From the NCBI RefSeq assembly GCF_013177735.1, contig NZ_WOEZ01000019.1, positions 17,368 through 81,367 of the forward strand: DNA of 64,000 bases, written 5' to 3'. Numbering within the stretch: the stretch's first letter is position 1; each line of letters starts with the position of its first letter. Source of the DNA: Paraburkholderia elongata (GTDB lineage Bacteria; Pseudomonadota; Gammaproteobacteria; Burkholderiales; Burkholderiaceae). The notes beneath the pieces were generated by a model. That model did no database searches and had not been told where the DNA came from. It saw nothing but the letters and a program-made list of their open reading frames with translations. The position numbers and the translations under genes are program-made. Positions 63,758 through 64,000 of this stretch are shown here, one piece after another.

Positions 63758-64000
63758 CTAATCCAGTTCCAGTTGAAGACCCGACCGCGCATCCTCCGCC
63801 ATATTCCGCAGTTGCGCCACGACGGGTGTGCTGTCAAGGTTCGACGCCTGCATGTATTGAATAGTGACAGTGAGCTTGACCAGCTTCGCAAAGGCGCCCG
63901 CGTAGTGCTGGCCGATGCTCAGCGTGCTGGTAACAGCTTCTTCGAGCGGGGACATGCGCGGGGTGCGCTTGGGGTCTCTCGGGGGGATTGGGGCATGTGA
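63758..64000 (-). CDS. Partial hypothetical protein at window edge
   Basis: The frame is open to the window end and its last 65 codons read SPLEEAVTSTLSIGQHYAG, LVKLTVTIQYMQASNLDS and NMAEDARSGLQLELD. It looks like a short helical protein or a C-terminus. An ATG at 63955 could also be the start. No family was recognised; it lies upstream of vgrG on the same strand. Confidence 0.45.
   Translation of the reverse strand, partial: SHAPIPPRDPKRTPRMSPLEEAVTSTLSIGQHYAGAFAKLVKLTVTIQYMQASNLDSTPVVAQLRNMAEDARSGLQLELD

Overview
The window is GC-rich DNA with dense, divergently arranged gene blocks and looks like a chromosome or chromid of a Paraburkholderia/Burkholderia-type beta-proteobacterium. The support is family content rather than a marker gene: a DUF3331 protein, a BPSS1780-like membrane protein, a Burkholderia-type PhnR, an era fragment of Burkholderia type, many FixJ/NarL regulators, and a VgrG-PAAR module. 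No rRNA, tRNA or CRISPR array was seen.

Region 1 (1-19 kb) is mostly regulatory and redox genes: the tail of a winged-helix/ATPase-type protein, a PRC-barrel protein, a histidine kinase/FixJ regulator pair, an AraC regulator, a DUF3331 protein, the cyanide-insensitive-type bd oxidase (cydAB), a short winged-helix ATPase followed by two more FixJ-type regulators, an old-yellow-enzyme with a LysR regulator, a DsbA/FrnE protein, a histidine phosphatase and a Rieske-FAD oxidoreductase. Several broken genes lie here (HlyD tail, TrxB-like fragment, a truncated DUF1269-like gene abutting a partial second copy of era), so the region has been rearranged.

Region 2 (19-31.4 kb) holds a truncated solute-binding protein, an acetate/3-ketoacid CoA-transferase, a LysR remnant, and then the most unusual locus: two paralogous 290-residue periplasmic binding-protein-like proteins, each with a paralogous ~100-residue cytoplasmic companion, bracketing a translationally coupled signalling set (membrane hybrid kinase, soluble REC-PAS-HisKA_3 kinase, NarL-type regulator). 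No transporter genes are present, so the binding proteins are best read as sensor subunits (inference). A protein joining an IS5-type N-terminal domain to a non-transposase C-terminus lies between the second pair.

Region 3 (31.6-42.1 kb) is a complete 2-aminoethylphosphonate (AEP) degradation cluster: phnY and phnA on one strand, divergent phnS-phnT-phnU-phnW plus a FAD oxidoreductase on the other, and phnR at the end. PhnW makes phosphonoacetaldehyde, PhnY oxidises it to phosphonoacetate and PhnA releases phosphate. A shared 11-mer in the phnS and phnR upstream regions is a candidate PhnR operator.

Region 4 (42.2-52.6 kb) is one long minus-strand sugar operon: ROK regulator, ABC ATPase, permease, binding protein, PfkB-type sugar kinase, zwf, aldose-1-epimerase-like protein and gapN. 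It links uptake and phosphorylation of a sugar to two NADPH-forming steps. A 14-bp perfect inverted repeat precedes the ROK gene.

Region 5 (52.7-64 kb) has a DUF1330 protein, a PadR/DUF1700/BPSS1780-like membrane-protein operon with a striking inverted repeat, a sulfonate-type binding protein, an AlaX-like editing protein, an AraC regulator, and an orphan type VI secretion module (vgrG, PAAR, a frameshifted membrane protein and small membrane or cysteine-rich proteins).
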